A stretch of 17,359 nt of DNA from DATDDB01 sp041490205 (GCA_041490205.1 JBGPSQ010000040.1:1-17359); one strand, 5' to 3'. Numbered from the stretch's first letter, positions 8,607 to 15,337 are shown. Translations and numbers: made by a program. Notes: generated by a model from the letters alone, not told the origin.

Positions 8607-8622
8607 TGGCACGCTTTTCGCA
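8607..8622 (+). promoter_or_regulatory. Sigma-54 (-24/-12) promoter of the rtc operon
   Basis: TGGCACGCTTTTCGCA carries the invariant GG (8608-8609) and GC (8620-8621) separated by exactly 10 nt, with the full TGGCACG -24 box. The -12 box is TCGCA rather than TTGCA. Transcription would start near 8633, before both tRNA-like modules. Agreement with the divergent sigma-54 activator RtcR makes this call strong. Confidence 0.9.
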
Positions 8623-8749
8623 ATATATGAATCGGTCGCAGACTTGTCGTTAGGCCCACGGGCAGGGATTAATCACCCCCTCCGGTGCGCTTCAACCGGA
8701 TTTCGGTCTGTCGTTGTGGCGTATGCCGCCACGCAAGAAAGCGATCATT

Positions 8750-8798
8750 GGGCAATCTCGGGTGAGCTTGCCGGGTTCGATTCCCGGATTGCCCGCCA
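8750..8798 (+). ncRNA. Minimal tRNA-like module: acceptor stem, T-arm and CCA
   Basis: A 49-nt element. GGGCAAT (8750-8756) pairs perfectly with ATTGCCC (8788-8794). The T-stem is CCGGG/CCCGG (8771-8775, 8783-8787) with loop TTCGATT. A discriminator G and encoded CCA end at 8798. D-arm, anticodon arm and variable loop are replaced by 14 nt (8757-8770) that can form only a CTC-GGGT-GAG mini-hairpin. It keeps the top half of a tRNA, which RNase P, the CCA enzyme and EF-Tu recognise. It lies about 117 nt after the predicted sigma-54 start, in the leader of the rtc operon. Upstream hairpins (8681-8700 and 8716-8732) may belong to the same RNA. Confidence 0.8.
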
Positions 8799-8870
8799 CT
8801 GGATAGCTCAGTTAGGTAGAGCAGTCGGCTAATAACCGATCGGTCTCGGGTTCGACTCCCGATCCAATCT
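8797..8870 (+). tRNA. Degenerate tRNA-Ile-like element, anticodon AAT
   Basis: Complete tRNA body: D-stem GCTC/GAGC (8806-8809, 8819-8822), anticodon stem GTCGG/CCGAT (8824-8828, 8836-8840), loop CTAATAA, five-base variable loop and T-stem TCGGG/CCCGA (8846-8850, 8858-8862) with loop TTCGACT. The anticodon would be AAT, one base from the normal bacterial isoleucine GAT. The acceptor is broken. Only TGGA/TCCA (8800-8803, 8863-8866) pairs continuously, the outer three positions have two mismatches, and no CCA follows. Its 5' side would overlap the CCA of the preceding module. A normal decoding role is therefore doubtful; a nuclease decoy or sensor substrate is possible. Confidence 0.65.
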
Positions 8871-9123
8871 GTCCTTACACGACAGCTGTTGAAACGAAGC
8901 AGTACCCGCCGGTTGCGGAATGCGCAAGCACCCGCCGGTGGCCAGGTCTGGCTCCTGGACCGCATTAGCGGCAAGGTGACTGGCAGTCATAGGCAAAATC
9001 ACAACCTCAGGTACTTCGGTGCGGGGGGAAGCGAAGCAAGCCGCCGACTGACGGAAGCCTCCCCGCCGATGCCGGACAGACAGCCCTCCTGGCCGCCGTA
9101 AACCGGCAATACACTAAAAGGAG
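8871..9123 (+). other. Structured leader between the tRNA-like modules and the slipin gene
   Basis: About 250 bases without a gene but dense in short hairpins: TTGCG/CGCAA (8913-8927), CCAGG/CCTGG (8942-8958), CCGC-ATTA-GCGG (8960-8971), TGACT-GGC-AGTCA (8977-8989), GTAC-TTCG-GTGC with a UUCG tetraloop (9011-9022) and an alternative 8-bp stem, 9021-9028 with 9059-9066. The decamer ACCCGCCGGT occurs twice (8904-8913, 8930-8939). No T-tract follows, so it is more likely a folded untranslated RNA segment than a terminator. Confidence 0.55.
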
Positions 9124-9129
9124 ATGGCC

Positions 9130-10269
9130 ATGTTGAAGCGTTTTGTGATTAAAAAGAATGAAAAGGGCGCGCTGCTGCGCGACGGCGATTTCGAGCGCAT
9201 CCTGCGCGCTGGCCGCCACTATTTTATCGACCCGCTGGGGCAGCTTTCTGTGCAGGTGTGGAAAATTGATACGCCGATGAATGATCTTGCAACCGTGGAT
9301 TATTTGCGGGATCGTGAGCCGCAGGCCGCGGAAGAGCATTTTGAATGCATGGAACTGAACGAAGACCAGGCCGGGCTTCGATATGAGAACGATGTCCTGG
9401 TAGAGGTGCTCCCCCCGGCTTCGCGTAGCGTGTTCTGGAAGGGCTTTATAAAACACCGGCTGGAAGCCATCGACCTCAAGCAGGGCTACACGCTCAGCCA
9501 CGAGTTGGCAGCCCGGCTGTTGCAGCCCGCCCTGCGAGGCCGTACGTTGAACGGCTTGAAGGGCCTGCTGGTGGCGCAGGTTCCGGCCTACCACGTCGGC
9601 ATGCTCAAGGTGGATGGCAAGCTGCAACGTTTGCTGCAGCCCGGCGTGGAGGCTTACTGGCGCTTCAACCGCGAAATTGAAGTGGAGCTGGTCGATACGC
9701 GCCTGCAGAACATGGAAGTCAGCGGGCAGGAGATACTCACCCACGACAAGGTGGGGCTGCGCCTGAACCTGGCGGCCACCTGGCGCTACAGCGATGTCTT
9801 GCTGGCGCACGAGAAGCTGACCAAGCCCGCCGAGCATCTGTACCGCGAGTTGCAGTTCGGTCTGCGCGCGGCGGTGGGAACCCGCACCCTGGATGAGCTG
9901 CTGGAAAACAAGCAGGTCATCGACGAGGTGGTGGGCGCCCATGTCACCCGCAAGCTGGCCGGTTTCGGCATCGAGGTGAGCGGGGTCGGCGTGAAGGACA
10001 TCGTGCTGCCGGGCGAGATGAAGACCATCCTGGCTCAGGTGGTGGAGGCGGAAAAGGCGGCGCAAGCCAACGTGATCCGCCGCCGCGAGGAAACCGCCGC
10101 CACCCGTTCGCTGCTGAACACGGCCAAGGTGATGGAAGACAACCCGGTCGCGTTGCGCCTGAAGGAACTTGAAACACTGGAGCGCGTGGCCGAGCGCATC
10201 GACCACATCAGCGTGTTCGGCGGGCTGGATCAGGTGCTGAATGGTTTGGTGCAGATCAAAGGAGCATAG
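9130..10269 (+). CDS. Slipin-like SPFH/Band-7 protein of the RNA-repair operon
   Basis: 379-aa SPFH-domain protein. The C-terminal half (about 155-330) is slipin-like: VELVDTR, QEILTHDKVGLRLNLAATWRYSD, RTLDELLENKQVIDEVV, GIEVSGVGVKDIVLP and the A/E-rich helix EAEKAAQANVIRRREE. Ordinary slipins carry an N-terminal membrane anchor; none is visible here. Instead residues about 13-50 (KGALLRDGDFERILRAG ... VWKIDT) look like an older copy of 157-192 (VGMLKVDGKLQRLLQPG ... VELVDT), an internal duplication. The ATG at 9130 is preferred over 9124 because AAGGAG is 6 nt upstream of the former and directly abuts the latter. SPFH proteins form large ring or cage assemblies. A scaffold for repair enzymes or RNA is an inference from operon position. 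Confidence 0.88.
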   Translation: MLKRFVIKKNEKGALLRDGDFERILRAGRHYFIDPLGQLSVQVWKIDTPMNDLATVDYLRDREPQAAEEHFECMELNEDQAGLRYENDVLVEVLPPASRSVFWKGFIKHRLEAIDLKQGYTLSHELAARLLQPALRGRTLNGLKGLLVAQVPAYHVGMLKVDGKLQRLLQPGVEAYWRFNREIEVELVDTRLQNMEVSGQEILTHDKVGLRLNLAATWRYSDVLLAHEKLTKPAEHLYRELQFGLRAAVGTRTLDELLENKQVIDEVVGAHVTRKLAGFGIEVSGVGVKDIVLPGEMKTILAQVVEAEKAAQANVIRRREETAATRSLLNTAKVMEDNPVALRLKELETLERVAERIDHISVFGGLDQVLNGLVQIKGA

Positions 10270-10277
10270 GCAGTATC

Positions 10278-10293
10278 CCCGGCTGACGCCGGG
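10278..10293 (+). other. Hairpin immediately after the slipin stop
   Basis: CCCGGC-TGAC-GCCGGG forms a perfect 6-bp stem 8 nt after the TAG and 9 nt before the acceptor stem of the tRNA-like RNA. With only TT following it is a poor terminator; it may separate the coding segment from the downstream RNA or stabilise a processed end. Confidence 0.5.
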
Positions 10294-10302
10294 TTAACAT
10301 AG

Positions 10303-10520
10303 GGGCGTGAACGCGAAACGGCGAGCGGCCGGCAAACTGACACACCGGTGAAGGGTAAGACCGAAGTCTTTAGTAGTGGGCGGTATTTGAAGAGTTGAAC
10401 ACATGCAGTTGTTGGCTCTGCGTAAGGGTCGATAGATGGCGCGCGTTTAAAGCCTGACTACACATGAGAGTAATGCCTTATGGAGGATTATTGCGGGTTC
10501 GAGTCCCGCCACGCCCACCA
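10303..10520 (+). ncRNA. 218-nt tRNA-capped structured RNA (tmRNA-like layout) between slipin and rtcB
   Basis: GGGCGTG (10303-10309) pairs perfectly with CACGCCC (10510-10516) across about 200 nt, next to a canonical T-arm, GCGGG-TTCGAGT-CCCGC (10493-10509), a discriminator A and encoded CCA (10518-10520). Inside are a long-range helix AACGCG/CGCGTT (10310-10315, 10442-10447) and local hairpins AAGAC-CGAA-GTCTT (10357-10370), ATGCAG/CTGCGT (10403-10423), a CCGG pair (10329-10332, 10345-10348) and TAAT-G-CCT/AGG-ATTA (10471-10490). A tRNA-like top closing a long insert is the architecture of tmRNA, and the 3' part shares a CTGACTA...CATG stretch with E. coli tmRNA. It is much shorter and no tag frame ending in Ala-Ala is visible, so a standard SsrA RNA is unlikely. 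No usable D-arm follows the acceptor. Confidence 0.8.
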
Positions 10521-10576
10521 GTTATACAATGGCCGGAGAACCAGGCCACGGAAATATTGATTGAAAGGAAATTATG

Positions 10577-11794
10577 ATGGATTACCAATTTCTTGAAGTA
10601 TCAAACGGCAAGCCGATCAAGATGTGGACGAACGGCGTGCCGGTGGAGGACGAGGCACGCAAGCAATTGATGAACACGGCCAGGATGCCGTTCATCTACA
10701 AGCACCTGGCGGTGATGCCGGATGTGCACCTGGGCAAGGGTTCGACCATCGGCAGCGTGATTCCCACGCAAGGGGCGATCATCCCGGCGGCTGTCGGCGT
10801 GGACATCGGCTGCGGCATGATGGCGGCGCGCACCACGTTGACGGCAAGCGATCTGCCGGACAACCTGCTGGGCCTGCGCTCTGCCATCGAACAGGCGGTG
10901 CCGCATGGACGCAGCAGCCCGCGCAGCGGGCGCGACAAGGGTTCATGGGGAACGCCGCCGGAGACGGTGGACGATATGTGGGCGCAACTGGTGCCGGGAT
11001 TCGCGCGCATTACCGAAAAGTATCCGCGCCTGAAGAACACCAACAACCACAAGCACCTGGGGACGCTGGGAACAGGCAACCACTTCATTGAGGTGTGCCT
11101 GGACGAGGCCGACTTCGTGTGGTTCATGCTGCATTCCGGCTCGCGCGGGGTGGGCAACGCCATCGGCACGCATTTCATCGAGCTGGCGCAGTCCGATATG
11201 CGCGAGCATATCGCCAACCTGCCGGACCGCGACCTGGCTTACCTTGAAGAAGGGACGCAACACTTCGACGATTATGTCGAGGCGGTGGGGTGGGCTCAGG
11301 ATTTCGCCCGCCGCAACCGCGAGGTGATGATGGCGAATGTGGTGGCGGCGGCGCGCAGCGTGATCGCCAAGCCGTTCGAGACCGATGTAGAAGCGGTGAA
11401 TTGCCACCACAACTATGTGCAGAAGGAAACGCACTTCGGCGCGGAGATCCTGGTAACGCGCAAGGGTGCGGTGTCGGCGCGCAAAGGAGAGTTCGGCATC
11501 ATTCCGGGCTCGATGGGGGCGAAGAGCTACATCGTGCGCGGGCTGGGCAACGAAGAGGCGTTCTGCTCGTGCAGCCACGGTGCAGGTCGCACCATGAGCC
11601 GCAATGAGGCCAAGCGCCGCTTCACGGTGGAAGACCAGGTCAACGCCACCGCACACGTGGAATGCCGCAAGGATGCCGACGTCATCGACGAAATCCCGAT
11701 GGCCTACAAGGACATTGATGCGGTGATGGCGGCGCAAAGCGCCCTGGTCGAAGTGGTGCATACCTTGCGCCAGGTGGTGTGCGTGAAAGGTTAG
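10577..11794 (+). CDS. rtcB: RNA-splicing ligase RtcB
   Basis: GTP- and Mn-dependent RNA ligase joining 2',3'-cyclic phosphate or 3'-phosphate ends to 5'-OH ends. The product is 405 aa and very close to the E. coli enzyme (408 aa). Metal-binding D76 and C79 lie in GVDIGCGM, further metal ligands in GTGNHFIE and NCHHNYVQ, and the guanylylated histidine is H334 in SCSHGAGR. The PDVHLGKGSTIGSVIPT and IPGSMGAKSYIVRGLGN blocks are complete. Start: ATG at 10577 sits 7 nt after AGGA and gives MDYQFLE, parallel to E. coli MNYELL; the adjacent ATG at 10574 is possible. It follows the tRNA-capped RNA by 56 nt and precedes the nucleotidyltransferase by 22 nt. Confidence 0.98.
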   Translation: MDYQFLEVSNGKPIKMWTNGVPVEDEARKQLMNTARMPFIYKHLAVMPDVHLGKGSTIGSVIPTQGAIIPAAVGVDIGCGMMAARTTLTASDLPDNLLGLRSAIEQAVPHGRSSPRSGRDKGSWGTPPETVDDMWAQLVPGFARITEKYPRLKNTNNHKHLGTLGTGNHFIEVCLDEADFVWFMLHSGSRGVGNAIGTHFIELAQSDMREHIANLPDRDLAYLEEGTQHFDDYVEAVGWAQDFARRNREVMMANVVAAARSVIAKPFETDVEAVNCHHNYVQKETHFGAEILVTRKGAVSARKGEFGIIPGSMGAKSYIVRGLGNEEAFCSCSHGAGRTMSRNEAKRRFTVEDQVNATAHVECRKDADVIDEIPMAYKDIDAVMAAQSALVEVVHTLRQVVCVKG

Positions 11795-11816
11795 CACGCA
11801 GTTTTAGGAGAACAGA

Positions 11817-12629
11817 ATGGAAATGAACAAGCCGGTACTACTCAGTGCGCATCCGATAGCGCCGGAAGTTCGTACTCGCGTGATGCAAGCCCTGGAAGAA
11901 ATCGAAGCCAAACACGACGTCAAGGTTCTGTTCGCCTGCGAATCGGGCAGCCGCGGCTGGGGCTTTGCTTCTCCGGATAGCGATTACGACGTGCGTTTTG
12001 TCTATGTTCACAAGTTGCCCTGGTATATGACCGTTGGCGCGCCGCGCGATGTCATCGAATTGCCGATCAGCAATGAACTGGATGTCAGCGGATGGGAAAT
12101 GCGCAAAGCTTTGCAGCTATTGCGCAAATCCAACCCGACGCTGCTGGAGTGGCTGGATTCGCCGATCATCTATCGCGAAGACTCGCACTTTGCGGCGCAC
12201 ATGCGCGAATTCGCCCCGGATTTTTTCTTGTGGGAAAGCGTGCGCCACCATTACCTTTCCATGGCCAAGAAGAACTTTCGCGGCTATTTGCAAGGCGAGA
12301 CTGTGCGGATGAAAAAGTATCTATACGTGTTGCGGCCCCTGCTTGCCGTGCGCTGGATAGACAGCGGAATGGGCATGCCGCCTATGCGTTTTGCCGACCT
12401 GGCCGCCGCCACGATTGATGATGTCGCCCTGCTGGAGGAAATCAACCGGCTGCTCGCAATCAAGATGCAGGCGAACGAAGCCGATTACAGCCCGCGCTGG
12501 CCGCTTATTCACGCCTTCATCGAGAGAGAATTGGCGAAAACTGTGCTAAGCCAGGACTATGTAAAACCAGCCGGAAATGCCGCAAGTCTGGATCGTTTTT
12601 TTCTCGAAACAGTGCAAGCATTTTCATGA
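11817..12629 (+). CDS. RlaP-type nucleotidyltransferase (polymerase-beta fold), RNA-repair associated
   Basis: 270-aa polymerase-beta superfamily nucleotidyltransferase. The active-site hairpin is GSRGWGF (44-50) followed by DSDYDVR (54-60), with a likely third carboxylate at D89 in NELDV. The helical C-terminal half includes LRKSNPTLLEWLDSPIIYR and MAKKNFRGYLQGE. The pattern matches the predicted nucleotidyltransferases named RlaP (RNA repair pathway polymerase-beta family) that accompany RNA ligases; that name is from memory of the family. A likely role is adding nucleotides to damaged RNA ends, possibly CCA or missing bases, before or after RtcB action. AGGAG ends 6 nt before the ATG. Placed between rtcB and rtcA on the same strand. 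Confidence 0.85.
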   Translation: MEMNKPVLLSAHPIAPEVRTRVMQALEEIEAKHDVKVLFACESGSRGWGFASPDSDYDVRFVYVHKLPWYMTVGAPRDVIELPISNELDVSGWEMRKALQLLRKSNPTLLEWLDSPIIYREDSHFAAHMREFAPDFFLWESVRHHYLSMAKKNFRGYLQGETVRMKKYLYVLRPLLAVRWIDSGMGMPPMRFADLAAATIDDVALLEEINRLLAIKMQANEADYSPRWPLIHAFIERELAKTVLSQDYVKPAGNAASLDRFFLETVQAFS

Positions 12630-12660
12630 TGGACGAAAATTAAATACAGGAATGATTAAC

Positions 12661-13674
12661 ATGGAAATAATCGAAATTGACGGCGCGCAAGGCGAAGGGG
12701 GAGGACAAATCCTGCGCAGTGCGTTGACGCTGTCCATGATTACCGGGATTCCGTTCCGCATCGAGGGCATCCGCGCCGGGCGCTCGAAGCCGGGTTTGCT
12801 GCGCCAGCATTTGACGGCGGTTTCCGCCGCAGCCGAAATCTGCAATGCGCGCGTTTCCGGCAACGTTGCGGGCTCGCAAAAGCTGGAATTCGCGCCGGGT
12901 GCGATTAGCGGGGGAGACTACCGCTTCAACATCGGCACCGCCGGAAGCTGCACGCTGGTATTGCAGACCGTGCTGCCCGCGCTTTGGTTCGCCGACCGTC
13001 CCAGCACCGTGACAGTCAGCGGCGGCACACACAACGCGGGCGCACCCCCGGCGGATTTCCTGATCCGCTCCTGGTTGCCGCTGATGAGGCGCATGGGTGT
13101 GGAAATGGAAATTGAATTGCTGCGCCACGGCTTCTATCCCGCGGGCGGCGGCGAGGTGCATGCCTCGATAAGGCCAATCAAGGGATTGCAGCCGCTGGAT
13201 ATGGTTGCACGCGGCGAGCTAGTAGCGGCAAAGGCTATCTCGGTGGTTGCAGGTCTTCCGGCTGATATTGCCAAGCGTGAACTGGAGCGCTTGAACAAGC
13301 ACCTTGCCCATGCCGAACCGGAAATGCGCGTTTTGAGCTCGAGGGAGGGGCCTGGCAACATCGTCATGATCGAGCTTCAGCATTTGCATCTTACTGAAAT
13401 TTTCTCCACTCCCGGGGAAAAAGGCGTGCAAGCCGAAGCGGTTGCCGATCGTGTCGCAGTCGAGGCGCTGAGCTATCTTGCCAACGATGCTGCCGTGGGG
13501 GAACATCTCGCCGACCAATTGATGTTGCCGATGGCATTGGCCGGATCGGGAAGTTTCACTACGGCGACGCTGTCATCGCACCTGGAAACCAATGGGCAGG
13601 TGATCCAAAAATTTCTTCCGGTTGACTTCGAGGTGACGAAGGCCGGCACCGCACATCAGGTCAGGATAAACTAG
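12661..13674 (+). CDS. rtcA: RNA 3'-terminal phosphate cyclase RtcA
   Basis: Converts RNA 3'-phosphate ends to 2',3'-cyclic phosphates through a covalent AMP-histidine intermediate. 337 aa, against 338 in E. coli. Visible motifs are GAQGEGGGQILRSALTLS at the N-terminus, RAGRSKPGLLRQHL (39-51), GTAGSCTLVLQT, GGTHNAGAPPADFL and EHLADQLMLPMALAG. The nucleophile is H307 in SSHLETNGQVIQKFLPV, equivalent to E. coli H309. The ATG at 12661 has AGGA 9 nt upstream and gives the family N-terminus. The frame stays open upstream to 12577 over the preceding gene, which is a shadow. Last gene of the operon, 31 nt after the nucleotidyltransferase stop. RtcA end-modification may feed both RtcB and the RtcR sensor. 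Confidence 0.97.
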   Translation: MEIIEIDGAQGEGGGQILRSALTLSMITGIPFRIEGIRAGRSKPGLLRQHLTAVSAAAEICNARVSGNVAGSQKLEFAPGAISGGDYRFNIGTAGSCTLVLQTVLPALWFADRPSTVTVSGGTHNAGAPPADFLIRSWLPLMRRMGVEMEIELLRHGFYPAGGGEVHASIRPIKGLQPLDMVARGELVAAKAISVVAGLPADIAKRELERLNKHLAHAEPEMRVLSSREGPGNIVMIELQHLHLTEIFSTPGEKGVQAEAVADRVAVEALSYLANDAAVGEHLADQLMLPMALAGSGSFTTATLSSHLETNGQVIQKFLPVDFEVTKAGTAHQVRIN

Positions 13675-13680
13675 GCCGCT

Positions 13681-13716
13681 ACCTGCCTCCAGCCGGTATA
13701 CCGGCTGGAGGCAGGT
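13681..13716. repeat. Perfect 36-bp palindrome after rtcA
   Basis: The 18-nt half ACCTGCCTCCAGCCGGTA is followed directly by its exact reverse complement. In RNA it gives a GC-rich stem of about 16 bp with a UAUA loop, 7 nt after the rtcA stop. No T-tract follows on either strand, so it may act as a 3' end stabiliser, a rho-associated end or a decayed terminator rather than a standard intrinsic terminator. Confidence 0.85.
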
Positions 13717-13768
13717 GGATGTCTGGAATGCCAAGCCCTGGCCATGTCCGGCGCCAGGTATCACGGAA

Positions 13769-14443
13769 TCATTTTCTTTCGGGATTGGCTTGCAGCGCCA
13801 AGCGGCCGGCATTGCTGATGCCGAGCTCGATGCTCTTCACGATCCAGTAGGCCGCGAAGGTCCAGATGCCGGCGACCTCGGCAAAATAGACGTATGCCCC
13901 GAATTGCATGAACACCACGGTCATGAGCAGCGCCACCACGGGCGAGGCGACCATGAGGGCGCCTATCGTCTTGTATAACGCGCGAAACTTCCGTTCGCGG
14001 CGCTCATCTTGCAGGAGATGCAGCGTATCGGAAGCACAAAAGATGCAGACATACGCAATGCACAGGAAAAACGAAACGGCGAACGCGCCGTGGGCCGACA
14101 GCAGCTCGCACGCGGTGCTGCATTTCGGCGGAATGGGGAATATCGCGATCCCGACCGCGAACAGGCCGCCGAAATTCAACGCCCAGTTTTCCTGCCAGCT
14201 GAAGCCCTTGTACAGATAGAGGAACGCGCCGACCGCAAACAATATTCCGACAAACCAGTCGCGCATCGAATGGCCGTTAGCCGCCATGTGGTAATACGCG
14301 CTCATGGAATCCTGCAAGCCGATTCCCTGAAACACGCCGCCTATCCACAGAATCAGGGGAAAGGCAGCCGCAAGTGCAGCCATCCCCACGCGCAATGAAA
14401 AATAGCTCGCTAAAATGCTGCTCTGAATCTCGTTCGATTGCAT
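13769..14443 (-). CDS. Multi-pass inner-membrane protein, function unknown
   Basis: 224 aa with about six or seven hydrophobic segments, starting LRVGMAALAAAFPLILWIGGVF and ending with FAEVAGIWTFAAYWIVKS. Conserved-looking features are SMSAYYHM, the polar RDWFVGILFAVGAFLYLYKG, IPPKC and the cytoplasmic stretch SDTLHLLQDERRERKFRALYK. The topology recalls DUF998-like and other small uncharacterised multi-pass families, but I cannot assign a family with confidence. GGGGA lies 6 nt before the ATG. It converges with rtcA across the 36-bp palindrome and is not part of that operon. The 221 bases upstream of it (14444-14664) hold no gene. Confidence 0.8.
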   Translation of the reverse strand: MQSNEIQSSILASYFSLRVGMAALAAAFPLILWIGGVFQGIGLQDSMSAYYHMAANGHSMRDWFVGILFAVGAFLYLYKGFSWQENWALNFGGLFAVGIAIFPIPPKCSTACELLSAHGAFAVSFFLCIAYVCIFCASDTLHLLQDERRERKFRALYKTIGALMVASPVVALLMTVVFMQFGAYVYFAEVAGIWTFAAYWIVKSIELGISNAGRLALQANPERK

Positions 14444-14624
14444 TTTATTCCCCGGTGATTGTCCGCCAGATTTGCATCAGCCGCATGCGAACGCCGGGCA
14501 TCACACAATCCGGCGAATTCATCATGAATTACAGCATGCGGTATCCAGCATTGAAGTCTACTGCCGCACAGGCACGAGTACAACTATCATTTCAGATAGG
14601 TCTGCGCCAGATGATAAACACTTA

Positions 14625-14648
14625 AAGGGGACAGCCCTGCCCCTTGAA
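14625..14648 (-). terminator. Weak hairpin downstream of the outer-membrane barrel gene
   Basis: Read on the - strand, AAGGGG and CCCCTT (14640-14645 and 14625-14630) form a 6-bp stem followed by a short run of T (CCCCTTTAAG), 20 nt after the stop at 14665. It is a plausible but weak terminator. Confidence 0.35.
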
Positions 14649-14664
14649 TCCACAGCCTGCCCCA

Positions 14665-15168
14665 TCAGAATACGAAGCCGATACTAACCTCGGGATAGGT
14701 TTCACTGCATGAACTGTAAATCGTCTTCTGGCAATTCAGGTAGGACTCATAAGAAAGCCCGAACCCGATCACGCTGCTGCGGCCCGAAGCGAAATAGAAA
14801 CCGGCACGGGCGCCTGCCGAGTTGAAGCCGGGCAGCCCGGAGACCACCGCGTGGCGATAAAATGCGCCTACATAGGGCTTCAATGAAGTCGTTTGATAAA
14901 ACACATATTGCACGGACGGCGAGATTTTATTGATGCCGGGCCCGTTCCCCGACCAATTCTCGTAAGACAAACCAACGCTTACTCCATCGAGTACGTAGTG
15001 GCTGATGCCCGCGCCGACCACCAGGTAGTTATTGTTGAAGGCATTACCATTTCCCGCAATCAGCGAGAATTGCGTGGTTCCCTGCCTGAAGATTCCGGCC
15101 ACATCGGCAGCGCGTGCCGGAAGTACGGACAACAACAGCAACATCGCCAACAGTAGTTTATTCATCAT
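14665..15168 (-). CDS. Small outer-membrane beta-barrel protein
   Basis: 167 aa with a clear signal peptide (MNKLLLAMLLLLSVLPARA, cleavage before ADVAG). The mature part is alternating amphipathic strands with aromatic girdle residues: QFSLIAGNG, NYLVVGAGISHYV, VSVGLSYENWSG, PSVQYVFYQ, KPYVGAFYRHAVV, RAGFYFASG, VIGFGLSYESYL. It ends in the strand VSIGFVF, whose terminal Phe is the usual BAM recognition signal. Two cysteines near the end (NCQKTIYSSC) could form a loop disulfide. AGGAG lies 3 nt before the first ATG and 6 nt before a second ATG at 15165, which is the likelier start. Eight strands would fit the size. No specific function can be assigned. Confidence 0.85.
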   Translation of the reverse strand: MMNKLLLAMLLLLSVLPARAADVAGIFRQGTTQFSLIAGNGNAFNNNYLVVGAGISHYVLDGVSVGLSYENWSGNGPGINKISPSVQYVFYQTTSLKPYVGAFYRHAVVSGLPGFNSAGARAGFYFASGRSSVIGFGLSYESYLNCQKTIYSSCSETYPEVSIGFVF

Positions 15169-15337
15169 ATTCTCCTGCGTTAAATTCGCGAAGATACGGT
15201 TGCCAGCAACTCAGCAACATTTGTTTCCGATTGTACGACTGCCTTTGGACTAACACCATACAGTTACATACTACCTCAGATCAAAGTGAGGATTGGAGGT
15301 GTCTGAAAATGGGAACCTCCCGGCGGCTTTCACATCA

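Noticed and set aside
8578..8832. 84-aa open frame on the + strand
   Set aside because: It overlaps the sigma-54 promoter and both tRNA-like modules and has no ribosome-binding site or motif.
8669..8974. 101-aa open frame on the - strand
   Set aside because: Its SGGQSGNRTR-type text is the usual false protein read antisense to tRNA T-arms; it covers the tRNA-like modules.
8871..9123. Y RNA (YrlA-type)
   Set aside because: I could not find the long end-closing Ro-binding stem or its conserved motif, and no Ro/Rsr gene is in the window.
10303..10520. Standard tmRNA (ssrA)
   Set aside because: Acceptor, T-arm and CCA fit, and part of the 3' end is similar, but the length is about 218 nt, the 5' D-loop sequence does not match, and there is no tag frame ending in Ala-Ala.
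10303..10520. tRNA interrupted by a group I intron
   Set aside because: No D-arm follows the acceptor stem and no anticodon arm can be rebuilt around a splice site; a lone GACTA is not enough.
12577..12660. N-terminal extension of RtcA
   Set aside because: The upstream frame overlaps the nucleotidyltransferase gene; the ATG at 12661 gives the family N-terminus and has AGGA upstream.
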